Below are positions 31,570-43,857 of a DNA stretch of 64,000 nucleotides, in pieces. The DNA comes from Hsuehochloa calcarea (lineage: Eukaryota > Streptophyta > Magnoliopsida > Poales > Poaceae). The DNA lies in contig CM070604.1 of NCBI GenBank assembly GCA_036346395.1, positions 34,065,662 to 34,129,661 on the forward strand. The letters run 5' to 3'. The notes beneath the pieces were generated by a model. That model worked only from the letters and a program-made list of their open reading frames with translations, made no database searches and was not told the DNA's origin. Both the position numbers and the translations under genes were made by a program. How positions within the stretch are numbered: the first letter of the stretch is position 1; each line of letters opens with the position of its first letter.

Positions 31570-34500
31570 TGTAACATCCCAACTTTTGGTCTTTGAAAAT
31601 CTTCTAATTAGTTGCTAGTTGAAAATCCCACCATTTTTATTTTATTTGTATTTAAATTTAAAAGCTTATTATAGACTCTCATGATAGAATAATTTATTGG
31701 GGTTAATCCCAACATCAATAATTGCCAAAACTATTTTATTTGGATTCTATGTGCTTGGTTATATTTTACAGAATTTTCTAGAATTTTTCCAAGTCTATTT
31801 GCTATTTTCTAAGTACTAATTAGATTTTCTGTATTTATTAAAAAGAGAAATCAAAAGAAAATCCCTGGAATAGTGTTGGGCCACACACTGTGCAGCCCAA
31901 CACCGCGCCTCAGCCCAGCTCGCGTTCACCCGCCTAAACCCGTTAGATGCGCGACACGTGCCCCTCGTTTCGATCGGACGCTCGCGCTCAACCCCGCCTT
32001 CCTCCGTTGGATAGTCGCCGCGTGGCGTCGCCCGCTGATCTCGCTCGCGCGCTCGCCCGTGCCTCGCTGCTGCTGCCAGGTGGGGCTGCCACCGAGTTGT
32101 TGTCTCCGCGGACCCTTCTTCCTCGCGCCCGTGCCTTCGCCTGCCATTGCCGCTCTTCAAGCTTCATCCGACAAACGCGTATCCGTTGCGGATTCTTCGC
32201 GCTGACTTTACCAAAACAAACCCCCGGCTATCCCGTATCTATTCCCAACCGAATCAAACTCCGAATCGGCTTCAATCTCCTAAAATCGGGGGATTCCCGA
32301 TTGCGTTCGTTTCGGATGCGATTTGGGGGTTTCCAATTCCGGCGTCCCCTGGTCCTATAAATACCCCCCTAGGATCATCCAGTCCTCCGCAACCCAAAGT
32401 CGCCACCCTTGTCTCCCCGATCGCTCTAGCGCCGCTGCAATCCAAGCTTTAGGGTTTTCGGCCGAGCTTCTTCTCCGGCGAATTGAGCCGCCGTCGTTGT
32501 CGTCCTTGCCCCACCGACTGCACCATCGTGATCAGCAAGGTCCGAGCTACCTTGTGCGCCCCTCCTTGTCGCCGGAGCACCGCCGGAGCACCTGTCCGAC
32601 AAAACCCGGAGCTCCATCGCCGCTTCTTCCTCGCCGCCGGTCGCCACCGTCATTGCCAGCCACTGGTAAGGGCACCAGCAGGTGCACAATAGCGCCAACA
32701 AACCACTGGTACCCTCCACCGCCGGTGACTCGCCGCCAATCGCCGGCGACCATCGGGTCCCGAGCGCCGCCCTCGCCGCCGTGTTTTCGTCAGCACCATC
32801 GCAACCGCCGCGTCAGCTTCTGTGCTTATGTGGCATCCACGTGGAGCCCAATCAGCGCCAGCACACGTGCACGTGGCCCAGTCCACCGCGCCAGATCTTC
32901 CCTGGCTCGGTGCACTCAGTTCACAGTTAGCCAAGAAACTGACATGTGGGGCCCACATGTCAGATTTCTTTTAAATCTATTTCTTTTTCTGGAAATTCTC
33001 TGCTGACGCAAGCATTGCGTAATAATCCGATTTTCCTTTATAAAAATAATTCAGGAAATTCATTAAAAATCCAAATTAGGGTTTTATTTGATTTCCAATC
33101 TTCCAAAACCCATAACTTTTGCATCCGACCTTCGATTGAGCCCATTCAAATTTGTAACTTCATATAAAATCAAGATCTATTTAGTGGTGAATTTTATTTG
33201 ATTTTTGGAGTTTTTTTTACCTCTGTTATTTATTTCTTTTGTCTTATTTACGAGTAGATGTCGATACTTCGGGAAATTTTGGAGAAGAAGGAGCACCTCA
33301 ATATCAAGACCAATACCTAGACCTATTCCAAGGCAAGTTATACTTTTGATCATATTGAATCCAGTTTTCAAAATACTTTGTTTCAATGTATTGCATTCTA
33401 TTTCAAGTATTTATTTAAATGCTTTTGGGAGAGTTATTAATCCAATTTGTTATATCCACCTTGTTTATTGTATGCCATTATCTTTTGTCACCCTAGGTTG
33501 GTTCATTACTAGTTGGTATTATCGTAGCTCCAACGTGGGTTGGTTAGATACGAGTAGATTGCTTAGCCATGCCACGAGTCGTCATTTCATGTGAGTTGCA
33601 ATTACAAACTTGACTAAGTGATTATGGAACTGTGTGATGAAACTGTATGTGCTGTGTGCTATTACTCGTTGATGACATGTGTTGCACTTAATCAACAGAG
33701 TGGGAAAAGATTTAGACTGAGGCAAGTGGTCGATCTGTGTGAATGGTGGAGTTGTGTGCTTTATAAACTTTGTGATTTGGCAAAAACTGAAAGTCTTGCC
33801 TTGGTCAATTAAGGACTTAACTTTGTGCGTCATTGAACTGGGTCTTACTGTACGACCACATGCCTAGTCTGGGCTGGGCCTAACTTAGTAAGTTATGGAG
33901 TCTTAGCATTGACAACTCAGGTTGTATTTAAACTGTGTGATGGGCTAGAGGTGTAATATATCACATCGCGGGATGGTTCGCTGCATCCCTGTCCAACGAT
34001 GTTTGTCGTAACCAAACGCTGTGTGTATCGGTTGGCCGGCAGGAAAGTACATCGGGAGTGTCATTGCTTGAGATGAAGTCTCTGAAAGGTTTTGTTATGG
34101 TCAGTGATAGTTACGCTGATTGTATCGTATGTGTGGGTAAAGTGTACAACCTCTGCAGAGTGTTTAAATCAATCTATTCGAATAGCCGCATTCGCGGTCA
34201 TGGACATGCTCGTGAATTTCATACGAGGGGTAGATTTTCATAAAGACAATTGGGAAGGGTCAGCTGTGTGAGATAACTGGTGCAGCTGTGTGAATAACTT
34301 GATTAGACTGTGTGTCCTTTGTGAAATAAAATATTAAATTAATATTATTTATTTATTTATTTTAATTACGTTTCAATCTATTATTTGTATTCAATTGCAA
34401 ATGTTTCATTTCTGTAAAATAACCACAGAAGCCATTCCTTTGGAATAAGCCATCATGTATAATTATATTCTGTGGTATAACTTGCGAGTACGGTTGTGTA

Positions 34501-34862
34501 CTTACTCTTACTAAACAAATCAACAGAAATGGAGGAGTCGTTACCAGCTTTTGAAGAGGAATTCTACGAAGGTTGATCGTTAGGGTCTTGATCCCAGTCA
34601 ATTGCCTGTGGTAAATTGATGGGAGCCCGCTGGAGTTTACTTTGTTTCCGCTGCAGTTTATTCATTATTGTCAGCCTTACATGGCTTAATAATGGTAAAA
34701 CTCGACGTTAAGGTCACAACAGTTATTTGTTATTCAAATTAATTTAATATTTCATTGTATGGTGTTGATATTTCATCAATGTTGACAGTGTGCGCACTAG
34801 CGTGATCCTGGACTAGTGCAGAATACACAGAGGGTCCAGATTTGCATATTTGGGTCCCGACA
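31570..34862 (+). mobile_element. R8: solo LTR of a long-LTR gypsy family (3293 bp)
   Basis: Starts TGTAACATCCCAACTTTTGG and ends GGGTCCCGACA, with exact TSD CATTT (31565-31569 and 34863-34867). It is inserted in the R7 LTR. A TATA box, TATAAATA, lies at 32356-32363 after a GC-rich stretch. The 228-codon open frame at 32323-33006 starts just before the TATA box, is Pro/Ser/Arg-rich and overlaps open frames on the other strand, so I do not call it a gene. It belongs to the R6 family. Confidence 0.9.
32356..32363 (+). promoter_or_regulatory. TATA box in R8 LTR
   Basis: CCTATAAATACCCC, preceded by about 400 bp of GC-rich U3-like sequence, is the likely core promoter of the LTR. Confidence 0.6.
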
Positions 34863-35465
34863 CATTTGGACTTTAACTATGTGAAAACTGACGAGCAAGC
34901 AGAGTACAGATTACTGATTCTAATCGCAGCAGTTCACCAATTCTCTAATAGATAGCAATTAAAGATCAAACCGACTCCAAACAGCGGGGAGATGATCATT
35001 ACCCCTTGAAGACGCTACTGAAACTCGCTAAAGATCTCTTACAAAAAAAACTCCATCTTCTCGGTTCTCCTTCCTCTTACCTTTGGTTGGCGCAGCCCCG
35101 ACTTCTCCCTTCTTCTTGGCCTAGGACAGCAGCGAGGAGGAGGCACCAATGGGGAGGAGTGGCGCCGGGAGGCTGCTGGTCATGGGGGGAGGCAGCCTTG
35201 AGGGAGGTGGAGGTGCAAGGGGAGGGGAGAGGGGCAGGGCGTGCGGCCACGGGGGGAAGGGGTGGCGGCTTGGAGGGGAGGGGGGAAATAGGGGGCGGCT
35301 AAGATTTTTGGGCGAGGAAGGCACCCCCTTTGGCCGACTCCCACTTGGGCCTCCTAGGCCAAGGCCCGAGGCCCAGGTTGGTAGTTCTTTGCGGCAAAAC
35401 CCTCTTAAAAACTTTATTATCTCTTTTACTTGTTTTCCTTCCTTAGAAATATTCGGAGTATTGCA

Positions 35466-35491
35466 CATAGTTAGAAATTGAAAGTCTTGCT
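35466..35491 (+). repeat. R6 LTR, part 2 (26 bp between R7 and R9)
   Basis: CATAGTTAGAAATTGAAAG then TCTTGCT joins the R6 left part to the right part; R8 has the matching AAAACTGAAAGTCTTGCC at about 33784. Confidence 0.8.
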
Positions 35492-38400
35492 TGTAACACC
35501 CCAGCTCAGCATTGAGCCTAGGATGCCAGTAAACAACCTTATTGATCCACTTTACTTCTAAACACTATCAAAATTCAGTAAGCTTTACAACATCGAATAA
35601 GCTAGATATAATCAATAGAACCATCACAAGCTACACGTAGCCAAACTAAAGTGTATCACAAATTGAATAACAAGATCCTAGACATAAATCTAGCTCTTAC
35701 TCTTCAAGTTACCGATCACTATAATTATTTGAACATAATGAGAAGAGTTGCCAACTGTAATTGGTTCATCAAGATTATTCAGAGTTTTACTTGGATGTAA
35801 GTCTAAACAAGTCACTTGAAATATTCTAACATGTAAGAGTTTGATAAATTAAGATATGAAATTTTAAAGCATAAACAGTAACGTCAACAAGAAAACTTGT
35901 ATATTTCGATTACAAGTAAGTCAATCATCAAGAAGGATGAGCACAATCTTATAACGGAAATAGTAACCAGATCACTTTAAATTAAGCATATGTGTTATTC
36001 CTTTATTTGTCATATGAAATCTTGAGTGTTGTGCACCAAAGATCTACCCTGCCCATGCATGTCGTTTCCTCGGGAAGTACCTATAGAAAACATTAACAAC
36101 AAGCATGAGTCCATGAATCAGCAAAATACAACAGTGTAATAGACAAAGCATCATAAACAAGTAATGAATATAATAGAATCCTCATAAAAACATTAGCAAG
36201 GAATTCATAAATGTATCTCTTCTACTTTCATGCGATGCAGATGACAAGAATGCAACTTTCTTCATTCTTTGCAATTACCTGTAATGCTGAGTAGTGCATC
36301 CGTCGATGCATACTCAAGCTTGTGCCTTCTAGCACAGGGACCTCAAGCTCACACTCCACGAGTGTGGGGACCTCATGCCCGTCCAATACATGACGGGGAC
36401 CTCAAAATAACCATTCTTAGCTACCACATAGTCCAAGACTCAAGAATGTGTGCTTTGACGCAAATAATCATAATATCCTTAATCAAACATGAACAAATAT
36501 CTTCCAGCAATGAGTTCTTGAATAAAATTCATACAAGTAAAATAATGAGAATTTTCATGAATTTTACTTCCTCATATGTGATACACTAGTTGTACATGCC
36601 TCAACCGTGTGATGGGTAATGACAGGCAGATGACTCTAACCCCGGTTTCTCACTACCACCTGGTATTGGTAAAACATACTAAGATACCATCCAAAGTTAC
36701 ACCAAATAGCAATAAAAATAAATAAACTTATCCACTCCTATTCGTAATCCAAAACAATATACTTCCTTCCCAAATACCAATCTGTCCAAAACAGACAGTC
36801 CTATAGAAAAGCCATAAATTTTAATTTATAGCTCCAAAAAAATATGAAATCAGACATTCTAGAATCTATACACATAAACCCACAAATTCTCAGGTGATCG
36901 AAATTTCAGATTATTTCATCTAGACCCTTATTTTTATCTCCGAATACAGTTCTGTCATCTTTGGTATTACCGAATTAGAAATTCCATATATTTTAATTGG
37001 TACCTCCAAAAATAGTGATCTAATACATTCTAGAATCCCCAGAGAATTAGCTTTCAAAATAAAATTATTCTAATTTTTCTATTGTGCAACAAAATTTGCT
37101 TACATAACAATTTTTCCCGATTGTCCCGACTTCAAAACTCTCATTATACTTGTCCAAAAAATATGATGTTGGGCTCTCTGGAATCATTATGTAGTTAACT
37201 ATCTAAGTCATGCAGACCAAAAGGGCAAATTCATCCATTTTCAAATTTTAATTTGCAAAACTATGTTTGCTGCCCGAAACCCAGGAGCTGAACAAACACT
37301 CTGTTCATAAAAAACATAACTAATTATCTACTCATCCAAATAATACGATCCATTATTTTCCAGAGATCTATTGAGATAATCTACCTATCTCTAGGAGGCA
37401 CAAAATACTAGTTTTCCTTTGAACTAATTCAAATCTACAGATCAAACAGAGCTACAGATTACTGATCTACTGACAGTAGGGAACCAATTTGACATTCCAT
37501 AACAAATCACATAGAAAAAGAATTAAACTAGCTAGTGGGGAAAAAAATTACTCTAGAATATCACGATGGATCCCGCTGAAGTCCCCATGAGAATCCCCTT
37601 TTCCCCCTTTCTCCCTCTTCTCTTCCTTCTCTACTTGGCCAGAAGCACCAAAGGAAATCCTAGACAGCAAGGAAGGCACCAGGGGAGGGGAGGAGAGGTG
37701 GGGTAGGTATTGGATTGGGAGGGGAAGGGATGGCCAGGAAGGGCAGGTGTAACACCCTGACTATAAGGAAGTCAAGATGTCACCTACAATCTCTACTCTT
37801 CAAATGAATAACATCAAGTAGCATAACAAAATGAAGCGATTATTGTGAATATATGAAAACAAGCATTCATCCTCAAGTCTTAATCAACGAAATGGAAGTA
37901 AACAGTTCAGCAATAGATGGTAAACACGGCCATGTTGGCTTATTACAAAGCAACTCAAATCATAAATAAAGACATTAACAGTCCTCAAGTTGTTTGATAT
38001 AATATAGTGAGTGCATCGTGATGAACTACCCTCCACAAGATCATTCCTCCTTGTCATTTACCTAAATAAGACAATAAAGTAAGAATGAGCCAAAGACTCA
38101 GCAAGCAACTGTATGTAACAATCAAGCATACATTGCGCAATATATCACAAACATAATTTGAACAACTACGGGAAACGAATTTATGAATGGATGAAGTGGA
38201 ATGGTGCATTGAAGGAAATGGACATAATGCGATATATCTGCAGTATAGCGAGTGAAGCACCCGTCGGTGTTCACTTAAAGTATTCGTATGAAGAACGTTT
38301 CATACGACTGTCCAACGTGGCCCACATTGGAATGGTGGACTCACGTAACGTGGCCCACTTTGGAATGGTGGACTCACGTACCCATCTTGGAATTGATGGG

Positions 38401-40120
38401 ATTTCAAATGCCCATACTGGAATTGATGGGTCTTACCAAAATAATGAATGCATGTCATGATGATCACATGTCAATATTGAATAGTAATCATAAATGAAAA
38501 GAACACATGGCATTCATCTACAATTACGAACAAATGTAAACATTCATTCACCCATCATACATGACATCAAACATTGAATACAAATTACTTGCCTGCCGCG
38601 CTGCAACGGGTTGGGAGGTAGTTGAGATACCCCACCACTCACCGCTTCACCGCCTACAATGTAAAATAATGGAAATGAGGACAAGCGAGTATGGAAATGC
38701 TACACGTGTCCTCCCTCAATCTCTAACCAAACTAACCAAATAAAAGTTCAATTTGATCAATCTACCCAACCATTTCAATTAACCCCAATCTGGCAGTTTT
38801 ACTAGAAAATTCACCAATAAAAAACCGTAAGTTCAAAAGACCTGAAACTAGTGCTCAAATTTTCTTAACTTAACAGGCTACAAAACTCTAGTTGATGGTA
38901 AACTCTAATTCGGCCATTACAGAGGTCTAACCATCCATTGAAAAACTACAACTGCAGTCTGCCCAGAAATCTGAACAGCCCTAAAGAAAATGCTATAACT
39001 TTTAAACCACTGATCCAAATTAAGTGATTTTTATCAGCCGGGAAACATGGTGAAATTATCTTCAAAAACCTAGTTGGGTGGCCGACCTGATTCTGACTCT
39101 AACTAGATCAAAACCTAGGTGCAACCGACTATACCCATCAGTTCTGACAGACAGACCAGCGCGTAGTAAAACAGCCATAACTTTTAATCTACTGGGTGAA
39201 AATTCGTGATCCAGGTGCCAAAAGAAAGCTAAGGAAATAAGGAACAAAACTCTAGAAGGCGAAATCATCCAATTCTGCCTCTAAGACACCCAAAACCGAG
39301 TTGCAACATACTGTACAGAACCGATCTACTAACAGAGATTACGCAATACTATCAAAAACATGGAATCGACAACTCTAACGCAATCAAACAGCGATGGGGT
39401 CTCTCGTTACCCTTGTAGACCCGAAGAACGATGAGGAACAACTTCCCAAAGCCTTCCCTCTCCTTCTTTGGCCAGCTCCAACTCCACGAACCCGATTGGA
39501 ATGAAATCGCCGTGGAGGAAGAACCAAGAGGAACACTTGGAAGGCGGGGTGCAGCTCGGGGATCTCCAATGGCAGCCACCAATGGAGAGGAGGCGCCTAG
39601 GAGGAGGGGAGGAAGAGAGGGCGGCACAAGGGGAGGAGAGGCGGCTTGGGGGAAAAGGGGAGGAATAGGGTTTGGGGGGGAGAAAGGGGTGCTCCCCCCT
39701 TTGGCCGGCCCCTAGGTGGGCTGGCCGGCCCACTAATGGGCCTCCTGGGTCGCGAACTGCGGCCCAGGTTGCCTGATATTAACGAATACCCCCCCGACGA
39801 ATGGAATTTTCCGCTGAAAACAATTTCTTTCGCTCTCTCCGACCTCTTTCTTTCTACCGATCCATTTCCAGAGTGTTACAGCAGGTGGCGGCCAAAGGGG
39901 GTGGGGAGGGGAGGCGCAAGGGAGGGGGTGGCTTAGGGTTTTGGCTGCCCCCCACAAGGCCGGCTGCACACATGGGCAAAGGTGCTGTGAGCTTTCGGCC
40001 CACAGCCCAGGTTCTCTGAAACTGCGAAAAAACCCTGAACTTTTGGTTTGGTTAAAGTCACTATCTAAAACAATTCTCCTCCACAAAGTATTTCTCCTCT
40101 TAAATATTTGGGATATTATA
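35492..40120 (-). mobile_element. R9: solo LTR of the R7 family, split by R10
   Basis: Without R10 the LTR is about 2491 bp. On + it starts TGTAACACCCCAGCTCAGC and ends GGATATTATA (expected TTACA). The flanks TTGCT (35487-35491) and TTGCC (40121-40125) differ at one base, an imperfect TSD. It has no interior. It carries the hairpin segment at 36275-36410. The right part (39886-40020) is GC-rich with low-complexity open frames only. Confidence 0.85.
37748..39880 (-). mobile_element. R10: solo LTR of the LARD-type family (2133 bp)
   Basis: Starts TGTAACACCCTGACTATAAGG on + and ends CAGAGTGTTACA, with exact TSD GCAGG (37743-37747 and 39881-39885). It is nearly identical to the R12 LTRs in its first ~1300 bp and differs in the GC-rich last third (39400-39780). 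No gene. Confidence 0.9.
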
Positions 40121-40747
40121 TTGCCTGGTCAATTAAGAACTTAACTTTGTGCGCCATTGAACTGAGCCTTACTGTACAGCCACATGCTTGGTATGGGACG
40201 AGCCTAACTTAGTAAGTTACAGATTCTCGACATTGAGAACTCAGGTTGTAGGTTAGAAGCTCAGTGATGGGCGGAGGTGTGAACTACTAGGTAGATCACA
40301 TTTATGAGCGATTCACCGTCTTTAGTACCAACGGTGTGTGTCATACCAAAGCACATCAGGAGTGTCAATTGTTGAGATTAAGTTTTCAAAAGGTTTTATT
40401 ATGATTAGTGCTTGCAATACTGGTTATATTATGTGGGTAAAGTGTACAACCCATGTAGAGTGTTAAACAATCTATTCGAATTGCGGCGTCTACGGTCATG
40501 GGCATGCTCGGGGATTTCACACAAGAGTTAGATTTTTATAAAACCTTTGGGATGGGAGCTGTGTGATCTAAGTCATATGGCCATGTGAAATAACTTAATT
40601 AGGATTTGTGTCTTTGTGAAAACAACTGTTAAATTACTACTGTTTTATTGTTTTACATATATTTTCAATCTATTATTTGTATACAATAACAAATGTTGCT
40701 TTATGCAAAATAACCACAGAAACCATTCCTCTGGAATAAGCCATCAT
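40121..40747 (+). repeat. R6 LTR, part 3
   Basis: Continues the R6 LTR after R9: GGTCAATTAAGAACTTAAC, TTACTGTACAGCCACATGC, and GGAATAAGCCATCAT at its end all match R8 (33803, 33848, 34440). The last ~400 bp expected from R8 are missing because R11 begins at 40748. Confidence 0.85.
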
Positions 40748-41500
40748 TGTAACATCCCAAAGTTCTGTTACAAAAAATAAAATTAATAAAGTTATTATTT
40801 TATTGGATTTTTTGTAATTTAAAAGAGTTTTATTGTTTTTCTTGAATTTCCAAGTTTTTAAAAGTCAAAAAGAAAATTAATTGAGCTTTCTGAGTTTTTA
40901 TTGTATTTAAAGTTGAAAAGGAAAATGTAATTAATTTTTTCATTTTTTCTAAAATTTTTAAAATCTTTTCCCTAATTATTTGAAAGCCCAAATAAATTAT
41001 TTGCAAAAATTAATTGCCAATTATGAGTTGGAATTTAAGTCCAAAATGATTCAAGGAATTTATGTGAATTTTTCCATGTTTGTTGGACTTTATTTGCTAT
41101 TTTCTAATGCCTCAATAAATTATATAAATTATTTTAATAGCTAAATATCTAAAAAATCTAAAATAGTGGTTGGGCCGAATCTTTCCCTAGCCCATAGCCG
41201 TTTTCCTTCTACACTGACCCTATCGACCAACCCTTTCCTTTCTTTCTCCCCCTTCTGCCCCGACCCCAGCTGTCATCCCCGACCCCCCTTCGTCCAAGCC
41301 AGAGCGCCGCCAATCCTGGTCGTAAAGAGCATTGATGCGTCTGTTTCCACTCGAGATCGTGCCCAATAATTACCACTATCACCCTTCACTCAGTGCCGCA
41401 CTCAATCGACCGTTTCTTCATCTTTACTCGCTTTACTCATCGCCGCCGCGTTAGCCATTAATGCCCGCACACGTCCTCGACGTTCTGGCTACTCCTTGCC

Positions 41501-41508
41501 TATAAAAG
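41501..41508 (+). promoter_or_regulatory. TATA box in R11 5' LTR
   Basis: GCCTATAAAAGGGGG; the same site is at 53572-53579 in the 3' LTR. Confidence 0.65.
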
Positions 41509-41710
41509 GGGGTACAACCTTCACATTTCACCCCTCACTCCATTCCCCGCAACCACGACCACGTTGCCCGTTTCTATCCATCATAATCGAAGCTGAAGCT
41601 CCTTCGCCGCCAGCACTAGCAACGCTGATTACGCCGCCGTCCATTGATCTCTGGGTCGTCATCTACACTAGGAGCTTCGTCGTGTCGTGTTCTACCTCAG
41701 ACGGACTTCT

Positions 41711-43857
41711 TGTAACACCCTGACTATAAGGAAGTCAAGATGTCACCTACAATCTCTACTCTTCAAATGAATAACATCAGGTAGCATAACAAAAAGAAGC
41801 GATTATTGTGAATATATGAAAACAAGCATTCATCCTCCAGTCTTAATCAACGAAATGGAAGTAAACAGTTCAGCAAGATAATTAAACAAGGCCATGTGGG
41901 CTTATTACATTGCAACACAAATCATAAATAATGATAATAAAAGTCCTCAAATTGTTTGATAAATGATAGTGAGTGCATCGTGAAGAACTACCCTCCATAA
42001 GATCATTCTTCCTCGTCATTTACCTAAATAAGACAGTAAAGCAAGAATGAGCCAATAGACTCGACAAATAATCAGATGAACAATCAAACATACAATGAGC
42101 CATATATCACAAACACAATTTGAACATATCTTTGAAGCGAATGTATGAATGAATGAAGTGGAATGGTGCATTGAAGGAAATGGACATATTGTAGCATATA
42201 TGGTATAGCGAGTGAAGCACCGTCGGTGTTCACTTAAAGTATTCGTATGAAGAACGTTTCATACGACTGTCCAACGTGGCCCACATTGGAATGGTGGACT
42301 CACGTAACGTGGCCCACATTGGAATGGTGGACTCACGTACCCATCTTGGAATTGATGGGATTTCAAGTGCCCATACTGGAATTGATGGGTCTTACCAAAA
42401 TATTGTATGCATGTCATGATGATCACATGTCAATATGGAATAGTATTCATAAATGAAAAGAACACATGGCATTCATCTACATATACGAACAAATGTAAAC
42501 ATTCATTCACACATCATACGTGACATCAAACATGGAATACAAATTACTTGCTGCTTGTACTGCAACGGGTTGGGAGGTAATTGTGATACCCTCCACTCAC
42601 CGCTTCACCGCCTACAATAAAATATAATCGAAATGAGGGCAACGAATATTGCGATGCTACACGTGTCCTCCCTCAATCTTCTAGCCAAACTAACCAAATA
42701 AAAGTCAATTTGATCAATTTACCCAACCATTTCAATTAACCCTAATCTGGCAGTTTTACTAGAAAATTCACCAATAAAAAACCGTAAGTCCAAAAGACCT
42801 AAAACCAGTGCTCAAATTTTCTTAACTTAACTGGCTACAAAACTCTAGTTGAGGGTAAACTCTAATTCGGCCATTACAGGGGTCTAACCATCCATTGAAA
42901 AACTACAACTGCAGTCTGCCCAGAAATCTGATCAGCCCTAAAGAAATTGCTCTAACTTTTAAACCACTGATCCAAATAAAGTGATTTTTATCAGCCTGGA
43001 AACATGGTGAAATTATCTTCAAAAACCTAGTTGGGTGGCCGACCTGATTCTGTCTCTAACTAGATCAAAACCTAGATGCAACCGACTAAACCCAGCAGTT
43101 CTGACAGACAGACCAGTGCGCACTAAAAAAGTCATATCTCCTAAACCGTAAGGCGGAATCACGTGATCTCGGTGGCTATGGAAAGCTAAGAGTCGTGGCT
43201 ACAATTCTCTAGAAGGGGAGAATCTCCAAATCGGCCTCTAACAGGTTGATAACGGACGCGCAACAATCTGGACAGAAACTGAATATCTACAGCACCAAAT
43301 CAATCCAATCAAACTAATCGGTTTCGCAACTAATCAACATCAAACAGCAGGGAAAACATCTCGTTACCCTTGAAGAATCGCTGAGGGATGAAGATCAAGC
43401 TCCCACCAAAAATTCCCCTTTCTCCCTCTCTCTTTCTCTCTATTCGGCCATCCAAACCGAGGGGAGGAGGAGAGGCCGGTTGGGGAGGAACTGCACGGCG
43501 CTTGGGTAGACGACGACGGCAATCACCGGGGACCAGCACCGAGGGGAGGAGGCGGCACCAAGGGGCAGTGGGGGCGCCAGGTAGAGAGCAGGAGGGGTGG
43601 CGGCCAAGGGGGAGAAAGAGGGAGAGGGGGAGATGGGGCCGGCCACCCTAGGGTTTAGGGGAGATGGGGGCGCATGGGCCAAGGCCTGGTGCGGCCTCCC
43701 CCCTCTCTTAGCCCACTATGACCGGTCAACTGGCCTGCCAGGCAAGAACTAGCCTGGGCTGGGGCCCAGGGTCCAAAAGTTCCCCGAAATCTCTGAATTT
43801 TTGAAATAATTCTCTCATCCAAATGAAAATTCTCAAATCGAAATTCGGGGTATTACA
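41711..43857 (-). repeat. R12 3' LTR (2147 bp)
   Basis: TGTAACACCCTGAC...GGGGTATTACA on +. It includes a hairpin segment at 42200-42395 and a GC-rich stretch at 43440-43770. The small open frames at 43330-43682 occur on both strands and recur at 49031-49383 only because the LTR is duplicated. Confidence 0.93.

Larger units (their letters stand above)
27479..35465 (-). mobile_element. R7: Ty3-gypsy retrotransposon with gag and protease, pol deleted
   Basis: TSD CATAG is exact (27474-27478 and 35466-35470). From the right: 5' LTR (29722-35465, split by R8), PBS, gag, start of protease; then a deletion joins the protease to a 424-bp piece of the 3' LTR at 27479-27902. RT, RNase H and integrase are gone. 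The gag is of the same clade as R16 (shared WLRYMER and LKGQADIWW). The LTR family is the same as R9. Confidence 0.9.
29722..35465 (-). repeat. R7 5' LTR (about 2446 bp), split by R8
   Basis: The parts are 29722-31569 and 34868-35465. It begins TGTACACCCCAACCC on + and ends CGGAGTATTGCA. A segment of short hairpins lies at 30380-30530, including CCTATGCC/GGCATAGG with loop ACTA at 30423-30442. The end nearest 35465 is GC-rich (35130-35390) with a GGCCTCCTAGGCC word; open frames there are low-complexity and present on both strands. Confidence 0.88.

Noticed and set aside
32323..33006. 227-codon open frame (+) in R8
   Set aside because: GC-rich, Pro/Ser/Arg-rich, lies across an LTR TATA box and overlaps long frames on the other strand; solo LTR limits with a TSD explain the segment.
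35121..35481. Paired open frames of about 110 codons on both strands
   Set aside because: GC-rich end of the R7 LTR; similar frames occur in the GC-rich LTR parts at 39352-39733, 43330-43682, 49031-49383, 56328-56609 and 59422-59972 and have no recognisable domain.
42247..42456. Small open frame with duplicated TWPTLEWWTHV, repeated at 38288
   Set aside because: Lies in the LTR hairpin segment; the repetition comes from the duplicated hairpin units.
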